Made by a program: the position numbers and the translations under genes
The notes under the pieces: model-generated
Databases searched by the model: none
Seen by the model: only the letters and a program-made list of their open reading frames with translations
Told to the model about the DNA's origin: nothing
Assembly: GCF_015206885.1 (NCBI RefSeq)
Contig: NZ_JADEXY010000017.1
Span: forward strand, 1-41,323
DNA length: 41,323 nt
Direction of reading: 5' to 3'
Origin: Microcystis aeruginosa LEGE 91341
Lineage (GTDB): Bacteria; Cyanobacteriota; Cyanobacteriia; Cyanobacteriales; Microcystaceae
Shown here: positions 7,896 through 15,634 of the stretch, piece by piece
Layout of the letters: the number at the start of each line of letters is the position of its first letter
Numbering within the stretch: position 1 is the first letter of the stretch

Positions 7896-7914
7896 ACTCA
7901 CGCTACCTCAATTT

Positions 7915-7947
7915 TTTCAAAAAAAAATCGACCCGCCCCTAGGCGGG
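7915..7947 (-). terminator. Rho-independent terminator of the FGE-fold gene
   Basis: On the minus strand CCCGCC-loop-GGCGGG (7947-7932) is followed by TCGA and a run of T (7927-7919). It starts 41 bases past the stop codon at 7989. Confidence 0.75.
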
Positions 7948-7988
7948 AAAAAGAGAAAAAGTAAAAAAGGGTAAAAAGAGAAAAAGGG

Positions 7989-9749
7989 TTACAGAGTCCT
8001 CCCAGCACCGCACACCACCCGAAAACCGCCGTAAGCGCCGCTGACGTAGGCGCGGCGGTAGTTGTCGTTGCGGGAAGCGGAACGGCAGAGATTCGGATAG
8101 TTGTACCAAGAACCGCCCCGCAGTATTTGAGAATAATTATCCTTTATTAGCCAAGCACTACCATCCTTTGGCGCATTCTTATAGTTATCGTGCCAATTGT
8201 CTTCGCACCACTCCCAAACATTGCCACTCATGTCATACAGTCCCCAAGCATTGGGCTTTTTCTGACCCACAGGATGAATTGTCTGCTGAGAATTTCCGTC
8301 ATACCAAGCGTAATCTCCTAACTGATTAGCATCATCACCGAAATAAAAGCGAGTAGTAGTCCCCGCACGACAAGCATATTCCCATTCCGCTTCTGTCGGT
8401 AGGCGATAGGTTTTCCCGGTTATTTGACTCAATTTCTGACAAAAGGCTTGAGCATCGTCCCAACTAACCTTTTCTACTGGATTTTGGGGATTGTTTGGAA
8501 AATAAGAGGGATTTGTTCCCATTACCGCTTGATACTGTGCCTGAGTCACTGGATATTTACCAATCGCAAAACTGTTGACGTTAACTTGGTGTGGAGGCTT
8601 TTCATAACTTCGAGCATCGGGATCACTGTCAGGAGATCCCATGAGAAATTCACCTGCTGGTAAGTTCACCATCTCTAGTGTTATCCCATTGGGTAGGTTT
8701 TCGGTAAATGAAGTTTGAGGAATAGGAGAGTCACCGACAACGGAGGTGATAAAATTCCCGACTCTCTCGATTACATGGTTATTGATGCGTTGAATGGCGG
8801 TTTCCAGTTCGATTTCCTCGTCGGGGATTTCCACTTCCGTCAATTGCCATCCTTCCTGCTCGGCTCGCTCTAATGCGATCGCTAAACGACCGCGCTTTTC
8901 TTCGCTGGTGACGAGGAAATTGAGCAAACTAGCCGATAGATTCTCGTTTCTGCCAAAAGATAGGGCCGATTCGGAACTGAGAATGTTCTGGACGAGGGAT
9001 TCCACTTCGCTGACACTGCGGGAAAGTTCCCCGTCAATGGTCACTACTCGCTCGATTAAGCCTTGAAACTGCCCGATAATTGGTTTTAGGTATTGTTCTA
9101 GATTAATGGCTACTTTGGCCATTTCGATCGCTTCTTGTTCCAGATTATCTAACTCCAGCTGCAACTGATACACTTGTTTGTACCCGTTCAACTCGCCAAT
9201 CATTTTCGAGAAAACCTGTTTTTGTGTATCCTGATCTTCAGCTAATTTCTGGATACTTTCGCTGATTAGGTCGATTTTCTTGAGCATAAGCAAGCTGGCG
9301 CGACCAACAAGAATGACAGTGCGGAAAATCTGCTGTTTCTGTAGTCTCAGGGTATCTCGCAGGTCGGCCGAGCCGATGCTATTCTCCAAAGATTGGCGTT
9401 TTCGCTCTGTTTCTGCCAATTTCTGGCATTTAACCGCCACTGCCTCCTTGATTTCCTCGGTCAGTGACTGGAAAAACCGCCGGTATTCATCCTTATGGTC
9501 GGTGAGAAATCTGATTAACTGGTTATAATCCCCGACTAATCTTTCCAATTCTTGAAAAGTTTCCTCGAAATTGAGGGGTTCTTCTTTTTTCCTCAATCCT
9601 AACCATGTATGGCGAACCCGTTTTCCGGTTTTAATCAGTTGCTGTCTTTCTTGAATCTGATCCTGCAAAACTAATAAATCGGGGCGATTTAGTTGGGGAA
9701 GTTGATAGGTTTTCCGATAAAGCTTGATTTTCGCTGTTTCTTCTGCCAT
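7989..9749 (-). CDS. Coiled-coil protein with C-terminal formylglycine-generating-enzyme (SUMF1/C-type lectin) fold
   Basis: A 586-residue protein. Residues 1-345 are helical and rich in heptad-like Leu/Ile/Glu/Lys patterns, with no domain I recognise. Residues about 346-586 are an FGE-sulfatase domain: LPAGEFLMGS, KYPVTQAQYQ, RLPTEAEWEYACRAG, GLYDMSGNVWEWCED and LRGGSW...GFRVV. True formylglycine-generating enzymes have two active-site cysteines in the RGGSF..C....C segment. Here only the second is kept (Cys555) and the first is Asn, so the domain is probably a binding scaffold. Codons 553-576 are an unbroken run of NNY codons, as in the variable region of diversity-generating retroelement targets. 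No reverse transcriptase or template repeat is in the window. A terminator follows. Confidence 0.85.
   Translation of the reverse strand: MAEETAKIKLYRKTYQLPQLNRPDLLVLQDQIQERQQLIKTGKRVRHTWLGLRKKEEPLNFEETFQELERLVGDYNQLIRFLTDHKDEYRRFFQSLTEEIKEAVAVKCQKLAETERKRQSLENSIGSADLRDTLRLQKQQIFRTVILVGRASLLMLKKIDLISESIQKLAEDQDTQKQVFSKMIGELNGYKQVYQLQLELDNLEQEAIEMAKVAINLEQYLKPIIGQFQGLIERVVTIDGELSRSVSEVESLVQNILSSESALSFGRNENLSASLLNFLVTSEEKRGRLAIALERAEQEGWQLTEVEIPDEEIELETAIQRINNHVIERVGNFITSVVGDSPIPQTSFTENLPNGITLEMVNLPAGEFLMGSPDSDPDARSYEKPPHQVNVNSFAIGKYPVTQAQYQAVMGTNPSYFPNNPQNPVEKVSWDDAQAFCQKLSQITGKTYRLPTEAEWEYACRAGTTTRFYFGDDANQLGDYAWYDGNSQQTIHPVGQKKPNAWGLYDMSGNVWEWCEDNWHDNYKNAPKDGSAWLIKDNYSQILRGGSWYNYPNLCRSASRNDNYRRAYVSGAYGGFRVVCGAGRTL
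8000..8110 (-). other. Candidate variable region (VR) of a diversity-generating retroelement target
   Basis: In the reading direction, codons 553 (8093) to 576 (8022) all end in C or T: 24 in a row. They encode N-L-C-R-S-A-S-R-N-D-N-Y-R-R-A-Y-V-S-G-A-Y-G-G-F. The flanks RGGSW and GFRVVCGAGRTL are the conserved edges seen in FGE-fold DGR targets. Such NNY runs arise when AAC/AAT codons of a template are mutated at adenines. The right and left limits are approximate. Confidence 0.45.
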
Positions 9750-9846
9750 CGCCTTGGTCGCTGAGGGTGAGTTTTTTCTATTTTAGCCCGATTTTTTGAT
9801 CATCAAATACTATCGCGATACGCCCCCAGCAACTAGCTAACTTTTT

Positions 9847-10089
9847 CTATAAGTCATAGAAGTAAGGATAAAGCTCCGATTCTGGAATATATTGACTTGC
9901 TTGCCTAAAAATAGCGTAACAGGTTCCGGGATCAAGTTGCCGATGATTGGGAATTGTTAAAGTCTCCTTTCTCTCCGAGATGACACGACGCAATTTTATG
10001 TGACTTCCTCGTTGACTGTGAATAGTAAAACCAAATCGATCAAGAATTTTGATAATGTCTTTGCCGGATAGTTGTTTCAGCTTAGGCAT
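9847..10089 (-). CDS. hicA: HicA-type mRNA interferase toxin
   Basis: An 80-residue toxin of type II toxin-antitoxin systems that cleaves mRNA. The start MPKLKQLSGKDIIKILDRFGF, the catalytic GSHIKLRR with its His, and the TIPNHRQLDPGTCYAIFRQA segment are the family's hallmarks. I place the start at ATG 10089, because upstream residues lie inside hicB and do not match the family. The ATG overlaps the hicB stop by 8 bases (ATGCCTAA), a coupling usual for these pairs. Confidence 0.9.
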   Translation of the reverse strand: MPKLKQLSGKDIIKILDRFGFTIHSQRGSHIKLRRVISERKETLTIPNHRQLDPGTCYAIFRQASQYIPESELYPYFYDL

Positions 10090-10318
10090 ATTCTGGCTGC
10101 AACTCAAATGTAATCTGTAGAGAAGGTTTGGCAACTAGACCGAACTCCCTAGGGTCTTCTCCCTCTAAATGCAGTAAAATGGCTTCTTGGAGATTATTAA
10201 CCACCTCATCTAAGGTATTTCCCTGGGTGACAATCGAAATTTCCACGCATTCACCTACATATCCTTTTTGTTCACCAGAACGAATAATTGCATTAACTTT
10301 TGGACTTAATGTTGTCAT
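10082..10318 (-). CDS. hicB: HicB-type antitoxin (short form)
   Basis: A 78-residue antitoxin that neutralises the HicA downstream. YVGECVEISIVTQGNTLDEVVNNLQEAI is the HicB partial-RNase-H fold, in which a degenerate strand mimics the enzyme. It ends soon after, at FELQPEYA, and lacks the C-terminal ribbon-helix-helix or HTH DNA-binding domain of longer HicB proteins. Autoregulation would thus need another factor, or the protein may not repress. Gene order is antitoxin first. Confidence 0.85.
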   Translation of the reverse strand: MTTLSPKVNAIIRSGEQKGYVGECVEISIVTQGNTLDEVVNNLQEAILLHLEGEDPREFGLVAKPSLQITFELQPEYA

Positions 10319-10506
10319 AATTGCTCATGTTTATTTTTTGCTTATTTAGATTTATGGCAATTGAGCAAGGGACAGGCCATTGATCCATTCTAACTGACTT
10401 TTTCCCTAAGCTGTCAAATTCATCTAGTTTTCTAGAAATCTCGGCCAGAGGCGAAAAAATCAGCGACAATGATATAAATAGAGTTATCAACACAAGTAAA
10501 GCGATT

Positions 10507-11154
10507 ATGACTGTAGCCACGACGAACGCCCGAGATATTTTCCGCTCCGCCTACGAAAACCGTTACACTTGGGATGAAGGATTCCCCGGTTACACTGCCG
10601 ATATTATCCTCACCCAAGGGGAGGAAGTCCATACGGGCAAAATTCAAGTTAATGCCGATTATAGTGTGGAAGTAACGGGCATTGATGACGAGAAAGTGCA
10701 AGAAAGTATCTATAATCAAATGCGCGACATCGTTACTCATCGCAAAAGAGGCAATTTTGATGCTTCTCACGGCAAAAACCAGTTTAATTTCGGGCAAGAT
10801 GATCCCACCGGTGCGGTAGAAATTCTTGTCACCGGCGATGCGATGGGGTCTAATTATAAAGTCCGCGGCCAGGAAATCTGTCAAGTCAGTCGAGTCATGG
10901 GACCGATGGCTTTTACTATTAATACCGAGGAAAGTCTCGATACGGGAGAAGGTTATATTTCTATTCGCTATAATGCCATTTTCCGCAATGCTAAAACCGA
11001 TGAATTAAAGGGAAAACGTGACTTTAAGGAAACCTACGAAAAAATCGGTAATTATTATTTACCCTCCTGTCAAGTAATTAACGCAATCGATGCGGGGGGC
11101 GAAAAATCCACCACAGAATTTACTTTTATCAATCTACAGCTTTTAGAATCTTAA
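10507..11154 (+). CDS. DUF3386 family protein
   Basis: A 215-residue soluble protein matching the cyanobacterial DUF3386 family as I remember it. It begins with NARDIFRSAYENRYTWDEGFPGYTAD, has a repeating beta-strand pattern (ILVTGDAMGSNYKVRGQEICQVSRVM), and ends KSTTEFTFINLQLL. No signal peptide or membrane helix is visible. The family has no known biochemical function. It is flanked by hicBA on the other strand and by a MITE-like element downstream. Confidence 0.75.
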   Translation: MTVATTNARDIFRSAYENRYTWDEGFPGYTADIILTQGEEVHTGKIQVNADYSVEVTGIDDEKVQESIYNQMRDIVTHRKRGNFDASHGKNQFNFGQDDPTGAVEILVTGDAMGSNYKVRGQEICQVSRVMGPMAFTINTEESLDTGEGYISIRYNAIFRNAKTDELKGKRDFKETYEKIGNYYLPSCQVINAIDAGGEKSTTEFTFINLQLLES

Positions 11155-11192
11155 GGGTTATCCCCGCCCAAAAAGCGTTAGGATTGAAGTAA

Positions 11193-11350
11193 CTAAGTAG
11201 GTGGGTGTTAAAAATTGTCGGATCCCCCCGCCTATCGGCACCCCCCTTATCAAGGGGGGATTAAGGGGGGATCAAACCCCCCTTATCAAGGGGGGCAGGG
11301 GGGATCAAAGACAAAATCTATCTTCAATTTAATTGAACCCACTTACTTAC
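11193..11350. mobile_element. MITE-like element with C/G-run palindromes
   Basis: Imperfect terminal inverted repeats (CTAAGTAGGTGGGTGTT... at 11193, and the reverse complement of ...AACCCACTTACTTAC ending 11350) bound a non-coding core. In the core CCCCCCTTATCAAGGGGGG occurs twice (11241-11259 and 11277-11295), each a perfect palindrome around ATC. The left 37 bases resemble 7124-7160, next to the IS4 transposase fragment. This suggests the element is a non-autonomous relative of that insertion sequence. Exact ends are uncertain. Confidence 0.55.
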
Positions 11351-11381
11351 ACTGTAATAAATCTCTGACCAGAAGCTGATT

Positions 11382-11618
11382 ATGTCTTTAACACTGACTC
11401 CCAATAACGTCGAACAAGTCTTAGATGAAATGCGCCCCTACCTGATGGCGGATGGTGGTAACGTGGAATTAGTCGAAATCGATGGGCCAGTCGTCAAACT
11501 GCGTCTTCAAGGCGCTTGCGGTTCCTGTCCCAGTTCCACCATGACCCTAAAAATGGGTATCGAACGCCGTCTCCGGGAAGTGATTCCCGAAATTGCCGAA
11601 GTTGAACAAGCTTTCTAA
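11382..11618 (+). CDS. NifU C-terminal-type iron-sulfur scaffold (Nfu/CnfU)
   Basis: A 78-residue protein consisting only of the Nfu domain. It has the conserved start [22 protein letters not shown] and the GACGSCPSS loop whose CxxC pair binds a bridging 4Fe-4S or 2Fe-2S cluster across a dimer. It assembles and hands iron-sulfur clusters to apoproteins such as photosystem I and ferredoxin; cyanobacterial and chloroplast homologues are called CnfU or Nfu. It is followed by a strong hairpin and probably transcribed alone. Confidence 0.92.
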   Translation: MSLTLTPNNVEQVLDEMRPYLMADGGNVELVEIDGPVVKLRLQGACGSCPSSTMTLKMGIERRLREVIPEIAEVEQAF

Positions 11619-11645
11619 ATCTTGGTTCAATTAATTCTCACCAGC

Positions 11646-11676
11646 GCCCGATTGCTAATTAAATTAGCGATCGGGC
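11646..11676 (+). terminator. Probable terminator after the Nfu gene
   Basis: GCCCGATTGCTAATT (11646-11660) pairs with AATTAGCGATCGGGC (11662-11676) through one T-G wobble, around a single unpaired A. AT-rich sequence follows but no clean T run directly. It lies 28 bases past the stop codon. Confidence 0.6.
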
Positions 11677-11818
11677 ATAATATTAATTATATATTTTTCT
11701 TCTGCAAGATTGATAAAACTACATAATTAATTAAGGTAAAAAGTATCTTTTTTAGCCGATTAACAGGCAAATTAAGCATTAACATATACTTGAAAATTTT
11801 TATTAAAACTCAAAAATT

Positions 11819-12907
11819 ATGGCTGACAATATCCCCACCATTGTGGTCATGCACGGCGACCAAACTGGAGAAGAACTATTACTAGAAGCCCTGAGAGTAT
11901 TGCAACCCTCGATAATTCGTCAACCGCTTAACTTTACCGATTTTGATCTTAGTTTAGCCCAGCGTCGCCAGAGTAACAATCAAGTGGTTCATGAGGCCGC
12001 CGAAGCGACTCTCAAAACCGGATTAGCCCTGAAAGCTGCTACTATCACCCCAGAAATCAAAGGAGATGTGGGCAGTCCCAACGCTATCTTAAGAGAAGCA
12101 ATGAATTCTCAGGTAATTCTCCGCATCGGTCGCCGTATCCCCGGCATTCGTCCGATTGGGGGCGTTTATTCTCCCATTGCCATTGTCCGCATGGCCGTTG
12201 ACGATGCCTACGGAGCCAAAGAATGGCGAGAAACCACTGCCACCGGCGATGAAATTGCCTATCGCACCTCGCGCATTTCTAGGGCTACCAGTCGCGCTGT
12301 GGCCGAGTTTACCTTTCAACAGGCCAAAAAAACTGGGGCGCGGGTATTTGGCGGCCCAAAATTCACCGTTAGTGCCACCTACGAAGGGATGTTTAAAGAG
12401 GAATTAGACGCGGCGGCCCAAAGACATCCGGAAGTGCGTTATCAACCCCTGTTAATTGATGCAACTTTTGCCCTACTTTTACAAACCGACGGCGAAGCTT
12501 TGGTGATTCCAGCACTTAATCGCGATGGGGATTTATTATCTGATTTTGTCTTGCAACTCTATGGCAGTATTGCTGGGGCTGAAAGTTTAGTTTTGGGATT
12601 TGATGAGGAGACCTTAGCAGTTAAAACTATTATGGCAGAAGCTCCCCACGGCACAGCCCCCGCTTTAGAGGGCAAAAATATCGCTAATCCCATGGCGATG
12701 ATTTTAGCCTCGGCAGCTTTGTTAGGTTATATCGAAACTAACGAAGCACGCAAGGCTTCTCGGGCAATTTATGAAAGTGTCTTTGAAACTATTCACGAGG
12801 GCAAAAAAACCCCCGATTTAGGGGGACAAATGACCATGAGTGAGTTTACCGATGAGGTGATTCGTCGCGTGGTCAGTAAGTTAGAAGTTTGGTCTGCTTT
12901 GGGGTAA
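11819..12907 (+). CDS. Isocitrate/isopropylmalate dehydrogenase family protein
   Basis: A 362-residue beta-decarboxylating dehydrogenase. Features: GDQTGEELLLEALRVL at the N-terminus (the family's start is usually GDGIGPE), SPNAILREAMN near residue 87, YRTSRISRATSRAVAEFTFQQA, LLIDATFALLLQTDGEALVIPALNRDGDLLSDF with metal-binding acids, and EAPHGTAPALEGKNIANPMAMILASAALL, the NAD-binding C-terminal motif. The sequence departs from standard Icd and LeuB at several sites (GDQTG rather than GDGIG; the substrate-loop residues differ). It may therefore be a cyanobacterial third paralogue of unknown substrate. Confidence 0.8.
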   Translation: MADNIPTIVVMHGDQTGEELLLEALRVLQPSIIRQPLNFTDFDLSLAQRRQSNNQVVHEAAEATLKTGLALKAATITPEIKGDVGSPNAILREAMNSQVILRIGRRIPGIRPIGGVYSPIAIVRMAVDDAYGAKEWRETTATGDEIAYRTSRISRATSRAVAEFTFQQAKKTGARVFGGPKFTVSATYEGMFKEELDAAAQRHPEVRYQPLLIDATFALLLQTDGEALVIPALNRDGDLLSDFVLQLYGSIAGAESLVLGFDEETLAVKTIMAEAPHGTAPALEGKNIANPMAMILASAALLGYIETNEARKASRAIYESVFETIHEGKKTPDLGGQMTMSEFTDEVIRRVVSKLEVWSALG

Positions 12908-13030
12908 GCTGCTGGCATACCAGTTAAGACTGGACTAGGGAAGGGGGAAAAAGCCGTAAGATTGCCTATTCCCTAATACCGAAAGCTTCTTACCTCACTA
13001 TTCAGATAAGCGCGATATTGCCGCTAATAG

Positions 13031-13534
13031 TTAAGCTAACTTAAAGGCATCTCGCCAACACCAGCGCAACAGGGTAAAAGCGATCAAACCTTTAACCACT
13101 TCTAGAAACCAGTAACCAATCTGCAAGGACATCATTTCTCCCGACATTCCCGACGCGGTAACGGGAGCTAGTAAACCCATAGCACTCAGATTGGGAGTGA
13201 GAAAATAGGTGTAAATTAGGGTGATTACTAAGAGAACACCGGCGAATAGGAGCGATCGATGTTCGGGGAGATGGATTAAGGTATGATAGCGGTGGAAGAC
13301 AACAAAGCTACACAGCACAATCGCCGCACAAACTAATTCCAGATGGTTAAAAATGCCAAATAGCAAGTAACCGGCACTGGCAAAGCCATTTTGTGTCATC
13401 ATGCCAGCTACGGATAAGCTGGGGAGAATGATTAAATCGATGACGAAACTGGCACTTAACCAGAAACCGAGAACAACCATCGCTAAGGTTGTCCAATTAA
13501 ACCAAGACCAATAACGCTCAACAAAAGTTTTCAT
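13031..13534 (-). CDS. Four-helix integral membrane protein (DUF4149-like)
   Basis: A 167-residue protein with four predicted membrane helices: about residues 14-36, 52-75, 94-112 and 140-160. The pattern FWLSASFVIDLIILPSL then FGIFNHLELVC and HRSLLFAGVLLVITLIYTYFLTP resembles the DUF4149/TMEM205-like group, but I am not sure. It stands alone with 120-270-base gaps on both sides. Function unknown. Confidence 0.6.
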   Translation of the reverse strand: MKTFVERYWSWFNWTTLAMVVLGFWLSASFVIDLIILPSLSVAGMMTQNGFASAGYLLFGIFNHLELVCAAIVLCSFVVFHRYHTLIHLPEHRSLLFAGVLLVITLIYTYFLTPNLSAMGLLAPVTASGMSGEMMSLQIGYWFLEVVKGLIAFTLLRWCWRDAFKLA

Positions 13535-13803
13535 TAGGCTTGCTCCTCCTTGCCTTTCTAACTTAATTGTAAAGAGCGTTCGCCAAAGTTTTGGCCAGTT
13601 TTTTGGTAATTCTTAGCAATTCTTATCAATTCTTAGGAGAGCAACCAAACAATACCGCTCTTATCTCTAGATTTGGCCACCCGCTCGGCGCAGAATTGTA
13701 AAGATTTATCAACAAGTGTTTATAAAAACCTTTAAATATTGACCAAGCTGACGATTCTAGACTTACCCTAAAACAATAACTGACTATCTACGGGTTTACT
13801 GTT

Positions 13804-14118
13804 ATGGATAAGGATTTTCGTAACTATCGCATGGTTTGCACCCTCACCTTCGGAGATATTTACGGACAAATAATCGTCTGGTTAATCGTTATTTTTCTTA
13901 CTCTCGCTTCCACTCTAGCTCTTTGGAGTAGCACTAGACAAATTTTCGCCCTCGCTACCGTGGGGTTAGTCGTCGTCCTCTCTTTGCCTTTTTTACTCTT
14001 TGCTTTCGTTACTACCCTTCTTAATCATATTGAATTCGTTCCCATCGAAACGGAAACCAATATTCGTCGTGGTCCCGTACCAGGAGTTAGTGGCAGCCGT
14101 GTACCGGCAGCCGGCTAA
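13804..14118 (+). CDS. Small two-helix membrane protein, unknown function
   Basis: A 104-residue protein with two membrane segments, IIVWLIVIFLTLASTLALW (about 23-41) and IFALATVGLVVVLSLPFLLF (about 47-67). A polar C-terminus (NIRRGPVPGVSGSRVPAAG) follows. The start could instead be ATG 13831 (MVCTLTFGDIYGQ), which leaves the same helices. A clear terminator lies 17 bases past the stop. I do not recognise the family. Confidence 0.6.
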   Translation: MDKDFRNYRMVCTLTFGDIYGQIIVWLIVIFLTLASTLALWSSTRQIFALATVGLVVVLSLPFLLFAFVTTLLNHIEFVPIETETNIRRGPVPGVSGSRVPAAG

Positions 14119-14135
14119 ATCCCCAATAAATAATC

Positions 14136-14170
14136 TAGAGACGTTATCAGCAACGTCTCTAGCAGTTTTT
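14136..14170 (+). terminator. Rho-independent terminator
   Basis: TAGAGACGTT (14136-14145) pairs perfectly with AACGTCTCTA (14152-14161) around a 6-base loop. GCAG and a T tract follow. Confidence 0.8.
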
Positions 14171-14390
14171 GCCCTTGTTTGCGTTGGGGTTTCTCGTTCT
14201 TAATTTTTGTAAATTTTTGTAAATTTAACTTGTTTTAAAACATTTTGTCTGGTAGCGATTATCCAAAGAAAAATAGATGAAAGAGGGAAATTGTCAAGAG
14301 AATAATCTTGTTTGCTGCCTGATCCCGGTCAATGATAAATTTTTAAATACCTAGTCTTTTACATTTTCCCAACTCTCGGAGTGATCCCCG

Positions 14391-14786
14391 ATGTTAAAAA
14401 ATCTCTTTGGTGGCAAAAAATCTGACTTTTACCTAGAACTAAAAGAAACCGATGGTGAACAAAAAGCGACAGCAACCACGGCAGCAGCCGCCCCTGTTGT
14501 GGAAGCGCCCGCCGCTGCTGTGGAGTCTGCTGCCGCCCCTGTAGCCGAGAAAAAAGCCCAAAAAACTTCTATCAAGAAAGAAAAGCAAGTAAAAGAAACT
14601 CCAGCTGCTCCTGTGAGCGCACCGGCACCCTTAGCCGCTACTAACGTCAAAGTAGAGCCGCAAGAAGTGGAATTTGCGACAAAATACTTGATTACTCCTA
14701 GTCTGTCTCGCCGTCGCCCTGGTCCGAGTTTGAATGGTTTCAAAGACATGGCACGCAAGGCGAAACTACCTGCTAACCGCGGCTAA
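14391..14786 (+). CDS. Ala-rich linker protein with conserved C-terminal motif, unknown function
   Basis: A 131-residue protein in three parts. The N-terminus is short and charged (MLKNLFGGKKSDFYLELKE, about 1-20). A low-complexity Ala/Pro/Glu/Lys linker (about 28-88) follows. The dense C-terminus (about 94-128) contains FATKYLITPSLSRRRPGPSL and FKDMARKAK. The ends look conserved and the middle disordered, as in an adaptor with two binding motifs. An ATG start with upstream GGAGTGATC is plausible. A terminator follows. I do not recognise a family. Confidence 0.65.
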   Translation: MLKNLFGGKKSDFYLELKETDGEQKATATTAAAAPVVEAPAAAVESAAAPVAEKKAQKTSIKKEKQVKETPAAPVSAPAPLAATNVKVEPQEVEFATKYLITPSLSRRRPGPSLNGFKDMARKAKLPANRG

Positions 14787-14814
14787 ATCCCCCCAAATTG
14801 CTTTCTCAACAAAA

Positions 14815-14846
14815 AAAAAGGAGAGCTTTCTTTGACTCTCCTTTTT
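14815..14846 (+). terminator. Rho-independent terminator
   Basis: AAAAGGAGAG (14816-14825) pairs with CTCTCCTTTT (14836-14845) around a 10-base loop. The T run closes the stem. It lies 29 bases after the stop of the gene at 14391-14786. Confidence 0.8.
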
Positions 14847-15154
14847 CATCAGGGTGCATCTACTGACTCAAGTTTAGCAGAGAGTTTTTTTAAGGTTGGT
14901 TATTTAGGTTACTCCCCAGAGTATTTTGGAGATAATTATTGCCTGTCTTTTTGGGTAACTTTTAAAACCTAGTACTAGATCGAACTGAGCAAAACGGTGA
15001 TCACCACTACCCCAATTTGTTTCCAGTTTTTCAGTTTCCCGACTTTTTCGGCGAGATCGGTGGTTTTCCTGGCACGTTCTCTATAACTTTAACTCGATCT
15101 GCTTGCAGCTTAAACCCTCTATCTTCGCGTCTAGGGTTCCGATGTCGCCTTTGA

Positions 15155-15251
15155 TACTAAATCCGTTGAGTATAGGTTACTTATGAGGAGAGGCAAAAGG
15201 CAAAACGCAAAAGAGAAATAGATAATCAGTCTTTGATAACTGAATTTAGTA
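15155..15251. mobile_element. MITE-like element, 97 bp
   Basis: The ends are imperfect inverted repeats: TACTAAATCCGTT at 15155 and AACTGAATTTAGTA ending at 15251. It has no coding capacity. A truncated relative in the opposite orientation lies at 7660-7746, and a lone end-like word at 7850-7865. The outer bases resemble those used by short non-autonomous elements in Microcystis. Confidence 0.6.
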
Positions 15252-15321
15252 TAAAATAAGTATAGAAGAAACCGCCAGCTGGACGAGAAGAGTAAAAAGT
15301 ATTTTGGGTGAATTACCAGTG

Positions 15322-15483
15322 ATGGTTATTTTCAAGGGAATTTCCATTGGTTCTGGCCTCGGCTCATCTCAAGTGAAACAAATTGGTTTTCTTGTTAGAA
15401 TTGCTAGTGCAATGTGGAATTCTGGCAATGTACCGCAAGTCTTTCGTCATCGCTGTGCCTATCTAAATGCTTCTCTTTTTTAA
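15322..15483 (+). other. Short open frame, possible gene remnant
   Basis: ATG 15322 to TAA 15483 encodes 53 residues (MVIFKGISIGSGLGSSQVKQ to LNASLF). The frame stays open upstream of the ATG into the MITE. I do not recognise it and cannot exclude chance. It may be the 3' end of a gene cut by the MITE. Confidence 0.25.
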
Positions 15484-15634
15484 CTTTTTTATTTACCTCG
15501 TTAAGCATTCTTACTTGATGTAAATGTGAGATGGTCTGCCTACAAATTCTCCAATTAAAGACTCTCAGGAAACTTGCATTCTAACCATTACTATTTGTCC
15601 TCCAAGATTAAGTTAGTATAACAAATACAGTCAC

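Larger units (their letters stand above)
7602..7988. other. Gap with repeat debris
   Basis: No gene is seen. The gap holds a HIP1 octamer (7614-7621), a MITE remnant (7660-7746), a second MITE-end word (CTAAATCCGTTGAGTA at 7850-7865), a 15-bp stem hairpin and the terminator of the following minus-strand gene. Confidence 0.6.
14847..15634. other. Long gap with MITE and an unassigned short frame
   Basis: No full gene is seen over about 790 bases. It holds a MITE-like element (15155-15251) and directly after it a short open frame (15322-15483). Together they mark the boundary between the housekeeping genes and the carbohydrate cluster. Confidence 0.6.

Noticed and set aside
10293-10520. Minus-strand frame between hicB and the DUF3386 gene
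   Set aside because: It overlaps both neighbours' starts, the hydrophobic run is from AT-rich sequence, and nothing supports translation.
11221-11310. CRISPR-like spacing of the CCCCCCTTATCAAGGGGGG repeats
   Set aside because: Only two copies, palindromic, with a 17-base gap; dispersed cyanobacterial palindromes, not an array.
14429-14758. 109-codon minus-strand frame opposite the Ala-rich gene
   Set aside because: It is a mirror of the GC-rich linker codons; the plus-strand frame has the better start, terminator and layout.
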